From positions 1 to 64,000 of the forward strand of contig VTFK01000453.1 in NCBI GenBank assembly GCA_009617715.1: a stretch of DNA of 64,000 nt, written 5' to 3'. Source of the DNA: Plectrocnemia conspersa. Taxonomy: Eukaryota > Arthropoda > Insecta > Trichoptera > Polycentropodidae. Made by a program: the position numbers and the translations under genes. Of this stretch, positions 37,223 to 50,692 are shown piece by piece (position 1 is the first letter of the stretch; each line of letters starts with the position of its first letter). The notes under the pieces are model-generated. The model had not been told where the DNA came from and ran no database searches. It saw only the letters and a program-made list of their open reading frames with translations.

Positions 37223-40200
37223 TAATATATCAATAAAATTTAAATTCACATTCTTGGGCAAAATAACTAAATCACCCCATTTAATCCATGAAAAGTTTGC
37301 GTCTTATTCCACAAAAATATAAACTTTGTGCCTAAATATTTATTTTTACCATATTTTGATAGGCTATACATTAATTTTGCAACAGATATATTTTTGCGTA
37401 TTTTTGTTTTATTTGAATAGCACAATTTTGATTAATAATAGAAGTGAATAATATATTTTTATCGTTTATTTAAGATACTTTAATGTAAATTACCGCTCTA
37501 TATATTTACAATTTAAATCAAAGATTTTAATATATAAATATTTATTTTGTGCCAGGCATGACATAAACTTTTCTAATGACTAATTTTCCCGCGGAACTCT
37601 GTTTTTATAATTTATATTTAGTATTTAAAATTCCTTTAAATATGCAGCCTAAAATTTCTGGTATAATTTAGCTGCTCAATGCAAAATTTGTGCAATTAAA
37701 AATTATTATTTGTAGAGGTATATTTATATATTATAAATTAGGGTGCAAATAAAATAATAATGGCTTATATTATAAAAACTCTGTTAGAAACTATTGAAAT
37801 GTTTTAACGAGTGTTAAACTGTGTAGAAAATAGTAGATATATAAATATTTTATAGCCTAACTTGTTAGGTCGTTCATTACCAGTGCGAGAGCTAGCTTCA
37901 CATTTTATTGATTTTTAAGTCTTACAATATTTGCGATATTATTCTGTCTTAAATTAGCAGATTAAATAGTTAATTTGTTTAACTATCAGCAATGCAATTA
38001 CAAATAATAATACGATTACGCCTCAAACGTCACGTAGTACTCTCTTTACGAATTGTTTTAATTACCAGAACCGTTTAAGTGTATTGTCCGTTGATTGCCA
38101 AATATTACCGCCTCTCCCTTCGAAGGGCGGATATTTCACGTTTTTATCCTAATTAATTTTTAATCTCGACGTGGGTAAATATGAATACTTTGCCTTTGGC
38201 TCTATCTCTTTCTCTCTCTGAAAAGAAAATGGAAATACGACCATTACACATAAATCACGCGATTTTCCTCTTTATTACGTTCGCGACATGGTGAAAAAGG
38301 CGCGTTTGCCTTTGTTATGCGCCCCATGTACGTTAAGCATCTTATATATTTAGAACTCGAAAAGAACGTAAAAATACATGTATTGTATATATGATTTATA
38401 ATAATTTTGACTTATATAATATCTTATCTATACGGTGATATAGAATTCTATAGAACCCTAGTGTTTTTCAGTTATAATCATGGAGATCAGAATTAATTAT
38501 TTAAAAATTATTATTTTCAATGATCATCATAGATTAGTTTTTCTTATATCTTCTTTATCTCATCGATAAAATTCGTTATAATCAATTTAAAAAAATAGCT
38601 ATTAAAACTGTTATTAAAAAAAATAGTAGATATCACGGATTTAGCGATTTTGCTTTCAGTCTGATGTCTCATTACTTACTCTGTATTTGTAGACAGTGTT
38701 TGCTTTATTATAACTTTAATCATGTTAACCCTTAACATGTTACAACAGAAAATGTACAATATCTAAGGTCGTAATAGCTGGTCCGTAAAATTACATTTTT
38801 TTTATTTATATTTTTTTTATAATAAACTATTTTATTGTATTTTTATACTTTATTATATATATTTAATTAGCAGTTATATTTAGTCTAACTATTGTTTAGC
38901 TATTAATAAAAACAAATTTGTGATTAACTAAACTTTATCACCCCTTTTTAAATATGCTGTCATAAATCTCTTTACCTTTAAAATTAATTTATAAATTCAG
39001 ACACTTTATGGAAATATATTCTATGTTTATCTATAGAATTAAATTATACCCTTTAATCGCCAGGAATTGTGGTCAAAAGGGTAGGAAGTGCTTATTTTTA
39101 ACTGACATGTGTCATTATTTTTTTTAAACTGTAAATTTTCTCAACGTGCTTATCTTAATTCAGCTATCTTATAAACACAAGATTTGGTATTTTTAGTAAT
39201 ACGTCAGATAAAATTATAAACAATAATGAATGCGAGAAAATATTAATAGAAAGTATCATTACTTATGAAACTATTCTTGAAATTAATCTTGTTTTTCCTA
39301 GAATATATTTATAAAAAGTTACATATGCATTATTGCCATTATGTCACTAAATAAGGTCGTTGTAAACTCAGTCTACTTAATACTTTAAATGCATTCAAAT
39401 AATTCAATTTTGGAGATGGAAGTGCTTGCTTATGTGCTCTAAGTTTTATAATATTCATTACAATAATCATCCGTGAGATTATAAAAAGATAATATAAAAC
39501 TTTATCTATGATAACAGATCGAAATTTTTCTTTCAACAATAAAATATCATTTAAGATTTGAACCCACATCTTTCAGTCATTAGTTATCTCATTTATTTAC
39601 TGTATGCATACTTTCTAGTATAAAATCTTAAGGAAAAAATATTGCTTTGGTAATGACTGAATGCTGTTACAAATAAAATATATAATTGTTATAAAAAAAT
39701 ACCTAACAAGTATTTATTATAATTATTATAATACCCTCTCGTTTATGTTTTTTTTATTATAATAAACAGACCTTTCGGATTATTTAATATCCAAATTAAA
39801 ATTATATGGTAATCATATCGATACAGGAAGCTCTATAAACGCAAACTCAACAGAAATTACTTAAAACTGTTAGATGTAATATTTTATTTATTTAAGCAAC
39901 TGTTGGACTATTTTTTAAACATTTTTAGTGTTGCCTCAATAACAATTTTCTTGAAATGCCTTGTGTTTGTTATTTACTACAATATATTTTATGTCAGAAT
40001 GATTAAAGCATGTGACTATTTGATATATTTATTTTTCGAACATATAATTATCTACTATATTTTTGTGTCAGTATAATTAAAGCAATGTAGCTACAAGTCG
40101 TTGTATTGATTTTTGTATGTGTTATACTCATATTATAACTTAATATGTTATATTCTAACACAATAATGTGAATGAATTATTATTTTGATTCCGAAGATTA

Positions 40201-40660
40201 ATTTTCATCATCCTCACCATTACCAGTATTATTAACCAGACATTATTCTGCCATTAGGTACACTTAAATTTTCCATTTTCTCGCCTTCAGCGTTGTATCT
40301 GTTACAATTTTAATACATCACGCCCTTTTGCGTTTTTCCGCATTTTTGCCACCGCTTTTTTTACCCGAGTCTGAAAACTCGCAAAGGAATTCTCTGCGGT
40401 GCTGTTAATGAAATATTCAAAACTGTTTCGCCCGACACTTGCTTATTTATTGAAATGTTAGTAAACTTGAGCATTTGCGTGCGCGTTGAAAAATTGACCA
40501 CTCCGTGAAAAATAACGCCGAACAATATAAATGACGTTTTCACCCCAATATATTGAAAATATTCAATACTAGTTTGAGCGAAGCTTTTCCAGCAAAAAAA
40601 ATAGCAATTTATGTACTTTATTGTGTTTTAGTTTCATTGAAAAATATTTAAAAAATAATC
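37223..40660. other. AT-rich DNA, nothing firm recognised
   Basis: 38090-38340 and 40230-40560 are less AT-rich and unique in the window. The minus-strand frames at 39339-39569 and 40361-40543 have no recognised domain. Near 39550-39600 the minus strand reads GGGTTCAAATCTT after AGATAACTAATGACTGAAAG, a possible but weak tRNA-like relic. Confidence 0.35.
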
Positions 40661-40664
40661 TTAC

Positions 40665-40706
40665 CTCACGCTCCCGACATAATAAACTACGAACAATGTT
40701 CGGCGT
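40665..40706 (-). CDS. Weak candidate micro-exon
   Basis: On the minus strand a 42 nt open segment (TPNIVRSLLCRERE) is bounded by TTTTGGAGGCAG as acceptor and by GAG then GTAAGATT, a strong donor (GT at 40663-40664). Its acceptor has a weak pyrimidine tract and no partner exon was found, so it could be chance. It also allows reading as the end of a longer 5' untranslated exon. Confidence 0.18.
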
Positions 40707-41956
40707 CTGCCTCCAAAATGTATTAAAAAGGTTAACCTCAATCCCCTCGTGTCCAAGCCCCTAACAAGTGGATCCTCTTAATTCTTGTGGAAATATATCA
40801 GCGCGGAAATTGCCTCAGTTTATTTACTTTTCCCGCATTTTTCCACGAGGAGAGCGAGAATTAAGCCAGAGGTATTGTCCCACTATATTTTCATTTAATG
40901 CTAAAGCCCACAATTTGTAAAGTTTATTTAAAATTTAAAACGCACGATTTTATTAAAATGTCTAATATTAAAACAATGTTGGGAAACCAAGTCAATATCT
41001 AGATTAATGAGGAGATATCTCCAAGGATACAGCTTTCCAGATTAATTTTTCCCAGATCCATTTTCCTTGGCGATATGATGTTTTACATTGCTGCATCGCT
41101 TGTACTTCAAAGAGCGGAAAATATTCTCCATTGGGATTTGTATATCTATACATACGTAATAAACATCAAAAAATCTATACAAAACAATAGTGGAAAAAAT
41201 AAACTGAAAACCCCGCACCAATTTTCTTTGAATGACTCTTAAAAAGGAGGCCAAACCACCCTAGGGGAAAGAGTACACCTTACCCAGTTTTTATTTAATT
41301 TGCGCGGCGTGCTTTTTTCAGAATTTTTCGCTCTTTGCGCCTTTAATGTTTTAAAGTATATCGTAATTTTCTGGTCGATGGAATAAATTTACATTCGTTA
41401 ATGCATAATTTATGGCATATAATCTTGCAGTAACCATCCCGTTATCGTAAACTCAAAAACAAAGACTCTTTATATATTAATGTCCTGCAAACGTCGCGGC
41501 TTAACTAAATATCATAAATATTTAATCCATCAACAAAAAAAACGTCCAGAATGCTTTAAAAAATATATCATAGAAACTGTATTATTTAAAATTGCCCTGC
41601 ATAGCATATTGTAAAATATGCAAATTCTTTATGCTCTTGTGTTGCGTGTTCAAAGTACTCTATTTACTTTAATTTTATTTATTTCACTAAATTTTTAGCA
41701 TCAGACAATAAATTAAAAAATACCCTGTTTTGCTTGCTGATGTAAAATACAATTTTTGCATCTGCAGAGAAATACTAACTACATATAACAATGTAACATG
41801 AGACGTCTAAAATTATTCATTAAAAATTATTGCACTAAAATATACGAAATACAATGCCCTATATTGATTATTACTAGATTATTATCTGATAAATATTTTT
41901 AAAAAAATTATATAATGTTTTGATTCAATTGAACCACTTTTCTGTTCACAATAATT
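40707..41956. other. Unique sequence, nothing recognised
   Basis: 40730-40870 and 40985-41340 have moderate GC with no repeat partner. The minus-strand frame at 41042-41254 shows no domain. The remainder is AT-rich. Confidence 0.35.
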
Positions 41957-42200
41957 ATGAAGAGAGAAGCGGCAGATTTTACGATTTTCGCTTGTCTGAA
42001 ATTGAGACGGCTTCCTCTTGGTTGTAGTCCAAGCTGGAGAGCTCTTAAAGATCCAATACATTAAGCTCTAAAATGAATATTTAAGTGTAAATACAGTATA
42101 AAAAATCTCTAAGAAAGTCTCAGATGAGTTCTCTGACGTAATGATTCTTGGTTGCCTGCGTTCCTGTATTTATATCCATGGCCCCTTTCATTATGTTACT
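41957..42200 (-). repeat. Left arm of a long inverted repeat (unnamed family)
   Basis: Inverse of 42435-42640. Shared blocks are AGAGAGAAGCGGCAG, GGCTTCCTCTTGGTTGTAGT, AGAGAGCTCTT, AATATTTAAGTGTAAATACA, TAAAAAATCTCTAAGAAAGT and GGCCCnTTTCATnAnnTTATG. An insertion of about 28 bp after GATGAGTTCTCT distinguishes this arm. No coding was recognised. Confidence 0.7.
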
Positions 42201-42434
42201 TGTTCTTTTTCGGTAGGACGACAAATTATAAAAAAGTTCTTGCTGTTGGCTGCTAGATCAAATTAGGAACGGCCGTTTCGAGGGCAAAGTCGAATGCATG
42301 TGTTATCCTTTCTCAAGGCAACGGATATTTGTAATCTTTTCTATATTATGTTAGTTACTAGTTTTTTTTAATTATTGACAGCTAACGGCAAAAACTCGCA
42401 TCTTGTATATAATTTTTCATTCTACCAAAAAGGG

Positions 42435-42800
42435 GTAGATAACATAATCCCTTATGAAATGGGCCAAGGATATAATACGGAAACTCCTCTGAGACTTTCT
42501 TAGAGACTTTTTATATTGTATTTACACTTAAATATTCCCTTCGGACCTTGGGGTATCATATATTCAAGAGCTCTCTAACTTGAACTACAACCAAGAGGAA
42601 GCCGACTCAATATCAGACGCTGCCGCTGCTCTCTTCGCATCTACTGAGCCAACTTGACGTTTGTAATCAAGAGTTTAACCCATACCGGATTACCTAAAGT
42701 CTACGGACGCACCTTTCTACGAAAAAGTTGCAATTGTTGCACAACATAATCAATAATAAAAAAAAAAAAAACTTTGACTTAACAAAAATAAACTCCCTAG
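42435..42800 (+). repeat. Right arm of the long inverted repeat, with A-rich 3' end
   Basis: Inverse of 41957-42200 up to about 42640. It then continues uniquely to an A14 run (42758-42771) and ACTTTGACTTAACAAAAATAA, a terminus shared with 21401-21422. The A-tract before a conserved terminus suggests retroposition or a composite element. The 234 bp spacer between arms (42201-42434) contains no recognised feature. Confidence 0.65.
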
Positions 42801-42809
42801 CTCGAAGGA

Positions 42810-44755
42810 CAAGACAAATATAAAGAGGAATTTTAATTTTATTATTTTAACTTTAATTATTAATACATTATTCTACAAATATTCTGAATTTAATTTTATC
42901 AAGAAAATAGTATGTATTGTATTCCGTGATATGCTGTATTATAATAAAATAAATGTACGCTTGTCAGTGTAGTATGCTAATTTAATATAAAAATAATATC
43001 TTAATATCATTTGCCAAATTACATTGCATGTTTTTCAGTGGAAATATGTGTGTCTAAAAAACATTTCTATTATCTTAGCTCTCCACGCCACTTGTATGTG
43101 GGCTTTCATTTTTTTATCCACTGAATAATATTGTACACGTACATATGTACATTCTTTGAAGAGCAACACTTCAATTTAAACCTAACGTCATAATTGCGCG
43201 AGTCGAGTGAAGTACTATTTTATAGCTTATTACATATACTACACGTATGTATTAGTTTATTAGTATTTCAGTAAAAATCACGACCCTCTCTATTTTTATA
43301 TCAAATGCAGTTTCTTTCGCGTCTCCATACTTTTTTCTCTCAACAGCACATTTTATAAACATTTAAAAGGTGTAAGTTAATAATAAAATTTCAATACAGA
43401 GATCAGATTATATGGCAAAAAATGGAAGTGTCGAAAGTACAAGTACTGGCGTGTCGAATTGTATTATTGCAGTTGTGATTTTGTGAAGCACCTGGGATCT
43501 GTCGTGATGTGTTCTCTGGATATCTTTCGTGTTGGTGCAGTCTCCTGGTTTATTTGCTTCTGTAACTCCGTGGCTTCTCGGTTTCGTCTTCTTGACGTCT
43601 TCCTGGCGTCTCCACCTCTGTGACTAAGTATCACATATTTCATAATGCTGGTTTAAGACAGATCTAGCAAATGCATGAGGACAAATTGCATCGCTTTTTA
43701 GACACTCCCATGAAATATGTTCACGCCTCAAAAGACGTTTGATAACCAAAGAGTTAAAGAGCAATAGTAATGTGCGCAGGGTATAATTTATTATCTAGCG
43801 CGCGTCCTTTCCGAACATAGAGTAGTGTTTTGGCGCTACTTATTGAATAACGTCTCTGGATTATGTGGTTCGTGCAATATTTTCAATTATTTTGCCATGT
43901 GTGGCCTGACTTTCAAAACTGGTTGATATTTTTTTTAAATGGTCGTTAAGATAACATGTATTTTTGATATTTATTGCAGATGATTGGAACCCTACGTGGC
44001 TAAACAGTCTTACTATGTTGCAATAAAATATTTATAATAAGTAAATAAATTTTATGATGAACAATAAATAAAATCATAATTTTAACTTTATAACATAACT
44101 ATTTAACGAGTTATAGCTTAAGATTTTTACATACAGAAATCAGTTTATTTGTAAGTAATATTTTATTCAGCAAGTTGCCTAAAGTGGATAATTCATTTTA
44201 TATTATTACTAAAAATACTATATTTTTTTGCATTTATACAATATTTTATTTCCGACAGAAATGAGCTGAATATAAAAGTAACAGTTTTCGTTTACTTAAA
44301 TGGTATTTATTCCAGACAAGATTCAGACAATAACCCTATTAACGTTCCGCTTTTTTGTGCGAAAGTCAAAGCGAAAATTTCACAAAGAATATTTTTTTAA
44401 ATCTCAAGTTATGTATTCAAGAAATGTTGTATAATTATATAATAACATTATACAATCGGTTCACAGTGTCACGATCAACAGTTTCAATGTCAAATTTTCA
44501 CTTTCGGTTGACTTGGTAAATAATTTATGGAAATTTATGATAATAATTGCGGTTGTCAGTTCAAGGTTCGCATCTTGGAATATTATTAAATACATAACTC
44601 GTGTGAAAATAGGTGAAAGCTTTGTAAAAAATATTAAATTTATGTGCTATTGAAGTTGTTAAACGCCTCAGAGATGCATTTAAAACCTTATACATATGAA
44701 TCGCCTTAGATTAAAATTTGTTTAAGGATCTGATGCTTAGTCGAGGTGAAACGAG
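42810..44755. other. AT-rich DNA with one GC-richer patch
   Basis: 43460-43640 is GC-richer. Its minus strand has a 56-codon open, Arg/Thr/Glu-rich stretch (around SRRRNREATELQKQINQET) ending with a possible donor CAG/GTGCTT near 43493. No family was recognised and no acceptor is convincing. Confidence 0.25.
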
Positions 44756-44759
44756 CTCG

Positions 44760-45137
44760 TTAATTATTCACGAGGAGATAGAGCAGTAAAGTTTGCACGG
44801 GTAACCATATTTTATCTGCTGAAATTTCCTGTTGTGTTTGTCTTGGCTGAGGGAAATTGAACTTTCGCGTGAAACACACCGAGTGGGAAAAACCCGCAAG
44901 AAGGATTACGAAACCCCTTGTCAAAGAAGAATTTGTGTCGGTAGAGTGTCTTCGGATTGATTTTTCAGAATATTGAAATGTATATAGAGAAAAGAAATGG
45001 TCGATTCGAATTTTCCGATTCGACACTTTCACATTTATGGCGTAATTGAAGGGTGCGAAAAGGACTCTTTTCAGATTCTCAGTAGATTTTTTCAAGCGTA
45101 ATATTCTGTAATTTGAGGACGTCGATATTTTTTTCAA
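44760..45137 (-). other. Longest open frame in the window (125 codons), unassigned
   Basis: The minus-strand frame starts MKKISTSS and is basic and Ser/Thr-rich, with a hydrophobic stretch (GFVILLAGF) two-thirds along. It lies in DNA of about 40% GC, where a frame this long is expected by chance within 64 kb. There is no domain, signal peptide, splice context or repeat partner. It is reported because it is the only frame above 121 codons; I do not claim it is a gene. Confidence 0.12.
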
Positions 45138-47132
45138 TTAGAAACCATAATTAAAATTGTGATTTACGGTATAATTTCAGTATGAAATTTGAGACTCAGG
45201 TTTCACGGTTTATATTGGAACGAAGTAATTAACCGTAAATGAAGCTTTAAATTTTATACAATTTTCGATCAATTTATGATTGAAATGTGTGTTTAATAAA
45301 ATAATATATATATTTATATATACATTTTATGTTTCGTCTTGCAAAAAAAAAAAAAAAAAATTTTGAAGTATATAAAATGTAAAGCATAGATAATTAATAT
45401 TTTAACGTACATCGATTAAAATGAAAACGTCACAAATAATTTGATAATTTAATACATTACAAATCATAATAGCAGTTTATAAGATATTACTACGCGGAAT
45501 TTCGCAAATATTTTAATGGGCTAAAAAACCACCTTTTCATTCTAAGACTTCCACCAAGAGGAGTTAACAATCATGGAAAATTAAAAAAAAACATTTTCAT
45601 ACCGGAGGTTCAATTCACTTTACCATAAATCAATATAGTGACAATGTAACATGTGAGAAATAGAACCAAGTTGCACTTCTCAATTAAAGAAGACAGTATA
45701 TGCAAATTTGTTTTATATAACACAATTGAATAAGCAAATGTTATAGTAGGCAGAGGGCAACGCCACAATGGGACTATCCGCGACGAACCCGTTACTCTGC
45801 ATCCGGCCAAACCACTTTCTTCTTGTGGAACAACACCACTATATTTATACTACATACTTATATGTGTATGTACTATAATATGTTATTAGTTGGTGTGTTT
45901 AGAGAGTGTGCACACTATGCCAAGAAGCCAAAGTTTTTTCTTCTTCTTTACAATTAACATTCCTGCGTAACGAGCAAACGATATAGACTGATTCTGTTTG
46001 GTTGGTGAATCGCCGCTCCTCGGCTAAAGCGCTCGGAAAGTATTGTGAAAAAATATTAAAAGGCTTATAAAGGCTTTGGGCGTGGTAATTGTGATTGGCT
46101 CTTCAATGTTTGCACGATATCGATATCGTAAAGTTATGTTTGTTCTCCATAATTTTGGCTGAATATGGTCGATGATCGAACATTGCTTGTTCAGCAAAAT
46201 TTTGATTATATAAATGTTTAGGTAGATAATTTAATTAATTGTGGATATAAAATATTTAATATTATATAGAAAAAACGTGTATTACATATTTTTATTTTTA
46301 AATATTTATAACATATTTTTATTCATTATTTAATATTAGCCAAACAAAAAAATACATATAAAATAGTATACTTTTAATACGAATCTATTTCTTTATTCCT
46401 TTAGGAAATTATTATCCGCGCTAGATTTTCATTACTACACATATTATTATATAATTATTTTTTAGTACAAATATTCTTATAGACGCAATGTAATAATATT
46501 GTTAATTGTTTTATTTTTTTATGATAGTACAAATAAAAAATATAATAATATTATATTTTTTTATTTTCATTAAACTAGTAAATATGACCTTGATCCTCTA
46601 AAAGATTTATTGGCACTGTATCTTAAGGTACTCTGATCCTTCCGGAGGGATCGATGTAGGACTGTCCAGCCAAGGGCAAAGCCCTGATGCATGCTCTTTT
46701 TAGTGCACGGTAACATTCTTCTTTTGAGTGATCTAACCTAGTACTCCTGACTGTAGCTCAAATTCATTATTTGAAATTTGGCGGAGGGAAGGGTGTTCTC
46801 AGAAACAATACGTACTGTACGCCATTATCTCTTTATAGGAAGAATCTTTATATCTTGTTCTAAGAAATGGTTAGGCGTTACAGAAAGTCGTCAAATATAT
46901 GTATATTTACATGACAATATTCGTAAGAGATTATTTATTTTCATTATACAAATATTTAAAACCTTTGAATGACATCATTATCGATGACATTAAATTTCTT
47001 TAGGTCTCGCTCGTAAAACTGTCAAAATCATAAACTTTTAAATTAAAAAAAATACTATGTTTGTATATAAAAACCGTTGCGTTTTTAACAAACTGTATAG
47101 TGCTAAGATATATTCACATTTAAAAAATCATA
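45138..47132. other. AT-rich DNA, nothing firm recognised
   Basis: An A18 run (45343-45360) stands alone without an upstream retrocopy that I can recognise. 45740-46150 and 46600-46790 are GC-richer and unique in the window. The frames at 45610-45810 and 46778-46972 show no domain. Confidence 0.35.
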
Positions 47133-47183
47133 TATTGTAAATTAACATTACATGTGCTAGCCCAATACATTACAACAGGGTCA
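47133..47183 (-). repeat. SINE 3' hairpin fragment
   Basis: In the minus orientation CCCTGTTGTAATGTATTGGG then CTAGCA matches the terminal stem-loop of the SINE family (CCGTTGTAACGCATTAGGC). Only the tail remains; head and body are absent. Decayed copies like this show the family is old as well as repeated. Confidence 0.5.
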
Positions 47184-49672
47184 TCACTTTGGACTTTTTT
47201 ATATAAATAAAAATATAATCTTGGACTTGCCATGTACATACATCAAATCAAAAACAATGTATAAATACGCAAACAGTATCAAAGAACAATTAATTGAAAT
47301 TATTGGAAATAAAATATATATGTCCGACTGTTTTTTTAATATATACACATAATTGTAGTAATCTAATTGTAAATACTAAACTTATTATTAATTTATTTAT
47401 TTAACCATGGCCACCCTATACGAATACACAGTTGCCGGAATTTAAGAGCGGGTCAAAGATTTAGCAATGATCAAATTGTTCGAAATCCCTTCAGGATTAT
47501 TTTTATGATTGTACTGTTAATAAGTGGTATATTTTATTGATTATAAATATATAGCACTATACATATACCAGATTAATTTTATTGCAATTATTTTTTAATA
47601 TTAAGAAAATCGATAAAAAAAACTGTTGATAGATCGGAATTATAATTAAATAATAATCAATAATTCTGATCTCTCAGACACGATAGATATTTATTGCAAT
47701 TAATCGTGCTGGTAGATTAGTCAAAGCTGCCCGCAAAAATCATATAAAAAGGTTCGCAAAAACTCAAACATATGCAGAAATACACTTCGAAAGGCACCAA
47801 AATTATAAAGCATCTCACTGGCAAAATGAAAAAAATTTGTAATATTTTACGATACTTTTATGATACACATATTTAACATTAATGTAATATTTTTATTATC
47901 ACTTTTTAAAGTATCTTTAACCATCTAATGCTATAATTTACATCTTAAAAATGTTTTTATTCAAACAAATATCACATTTTTATATGATTAAAATAAGTAA
48001 TATATAATATACATTGAAAAGTATAATATAATATTTATTTTATTTATTATTAAAATTCATTTTCAATTTGTTTACTATTATATTATTTATCACATTCTCG
48101 TGAATTCTATTTAGGATGGAATCTCAAAAACTTATACATCATATATCAAAGGGTAATCTTTAATTTTATAGTCCACACGACGCGTCGCAAATTCTCTCTA
48201 ATTAATTAATTACGAAAATAGATAAACCTCTAAAATGCTAGTCCAGCGAATTTTATGCAATTCTATTTAATAAAACAATATAAAATGAATTTAAAATTCT
48301 TATGAAATATGTGAACAATAGTGTTTGCCATACGTGTTATTTTCTAAATATAACTTGGTATGTTTGCAATAATTTGGTAAGGAGTGTTTGTTTTACCCTT
48401 TCTTCGCCCTACATACATGCACATAAATTCCAGCATATTGCTCTCTGAAAGTTATGTTTAATATGTAATATATCTACATATATTTTTCTTAAATTAAAAT
48501 AAATCACCTATATTTTCATAAGCGAAAGCATTAAATACTAACATATTCATAATTCATAAGTATAGAGATATTACGATTGCATATCACAGACACAAAACAG
48601 CGTCTGTTAACTAATTTAAAACCCATTAGGTAGTATCTCCAGGTGAAAAGCTACTCGATCATCTTTACATAATGTCAATTTGGAATCTTATTTCTCAGTC
48701 ATTGACAGACGTATCACTCCCACGCGGTACCACTTCCTACTTTTATGCGATATCCAATCGTGCAAATTGCCTTTCACGTACATACAAAAATACGCTTCAA
48801 TAAGAAAAATCCTATCGATTCTAATGTTCCCACGAGTTACTGAACTCTAATTGTTCCCAGTATTTTTTTCGATCAATTTTGTACCATGTTATATAACGTA
48901 TTTTAACGGTCCGTCAAATCCGGAACATTGTTGTATGGAATCCGGTGACAGAGTGTATTAAAAAAAACGGAAGATATGCAAATGTAATGGATAGCTTTTT
49001 TATGAAAGCTTTCACGTCGCGTAAATTCAATTTGCGAATTTGTCGCGTTAAAAGCCTGAAACTCGAAGCTTGATTGTTCAAATTAATTCAATGTGTAAAT
49101 TTAGCCGGGATTGTTTCGATTTTGAGTGTTTGGATTAGATCTGATTTTCAATTGCTTTAATTGCAATAAGGAATAAATATTTATTCACGTCTAATCTCAG
49201 GAAAAGTACTTGAGAATCAAATAATTTAAAATTTATGTGAAATTAAAATATATTTCACCATTTGTATTTCTGTAAAAGATGTGTCAATCTGAACATTAAA
49301 ATTCTCGACCCAAAACGATTGTAATTAGAACTTACAAAATCGTATATGATTTTCAAATGCTGATTTTACGTCACAAATCCGTACCTAGTTTACGTAAAAG
49401 ATACTCGTCTTCGATCTACAATACGTATACGATAGTTTGTTGCATCTTCGAATATGTCCATATTATCTCAAGACATAGTACTGATCGTATCTATATTATA
49501 ATTTATTACATTTTAGACGTAACGTGTACTCAATGAGACGCTTTTAAATGTATCTGGAGGGCGGTGTCGACAATCCATAAATCTTCAGTGACTTTTAGTT
49601 GTTGATTTGTACAATAAATAGGTATATAAAGTGTGTTTATACGAGTAAATGTTTGAACTAATGTATGGAAAA
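47184..49672. other. AT-rich DNA plus a unique moderate-GC stretch
   Basis: AGATCGGAATTAT pairs with ATAATTCTGATCT (47632-47673), a small imperfect hairpin. 48600-49600 is more complex and non-repetitive, possibly conserved non-coding DNA. No coding signal was recognised. Confidence 0.4.
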
Positions 49673-50213
49673 AACTTTTTAATTGTGAGTTTAAACACAT
49701 TTGGTAATTTGTTAGTGTACACCTGGGATTGAGTTAAATTTACGTATTTTTCCATAATTATTTTTGTTGTTCTATATTTATTATTATTTATATTGCATTT
49801 ATAGTCAATTATATAAAAAAATAGTGTTTCTCGACGTGAAATTGCTTTGATTTATTTTACTGTGTGTGTTTTAATAATTTATATTAACACTTTTTTTATA
49901 TTAAATTTCACTTAATTATTTTAAATATATTTTTTATATATTTTTTAAATTTTGTGGATTTTTTTATATCAATTCAGAAGCTCTCAAATTTTTTTTATAA
50001 AATTAATAGAACATATTTTTTTTTATGTTCATTTACGTACTGTTTAATTTATTTATTATTTTATTTTATTTTATTAATTTATTTAGCTTAATAGCTAATC
50101 TTTACATCTAACAAATTTAGTAAACATATATAAAAAATATATAAAAAATACATAAAAAAAAAAAAAAATAAAAATATACAATAATAAAGACTTAATATTA
50201 TAATTTATTTCTA

Positions 50214-50692
50214 TATGTACGAAGGTGTTTTTTTATTCCATTTATGAAACCCGTTATATTTTTGCTGTTTCGGATTTCTCTTGGAAGACTATTATAGAAA
50301 TCAAAACCTCCGTACATAACTCCCCTAGCCGTACTCGTTTTCTTATACTTAATTATCTTTAAATTTTCTCTATTTCTAGTATTATATTTATGTACATCTT
50401 TATTTCTTATTAAATACTTTTAAAAATATTCTGGTAACATATTATTTTCTAACTTATATATAAATACTAAAACATTCATACTCAATATTTCTTGAACATT
50501 CAACCATTCTAATCTATCAATCATACTTTTACAATTAATTAATCTATTTTTATTTAAGATTACTCTCATTGCAACATTTGTTTGTCTAATTTATTTAACA
50601 TATTTAATAGTGTTGCACAATAATTAAAATGGGGCAATATTATACTATTGTAAATTATTATTTTTGTATTTATACTTAATATATTTCTTAAT
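50214..50692 (-). pseudogene. LINE ORF2 C-terminal domain remnant
   Basis: Continuing on the minus strand in shifting frames: IIIYNSIILPHFNYCATLL, then MIDRLEWLNVQEI, VFIYKLENNMLPEYF, and near the end FYNSLPREIRNS before a stop around 50214. LPxYF and YNSLPxxIR are recurrent blocks of the region downstream of RT in these LINEs. There are several frameshifts and an in-frame stop after EYF. Confidence 0.75.

Noticed and set aside
44760..45137. 125-codon minus-strand frame as a host gene
   Set aside because: A rough estimate from stop-codon frequency shows one such frame is expected by chance in 64 kb, more so in its GC-richer patch. No domain or splice support.
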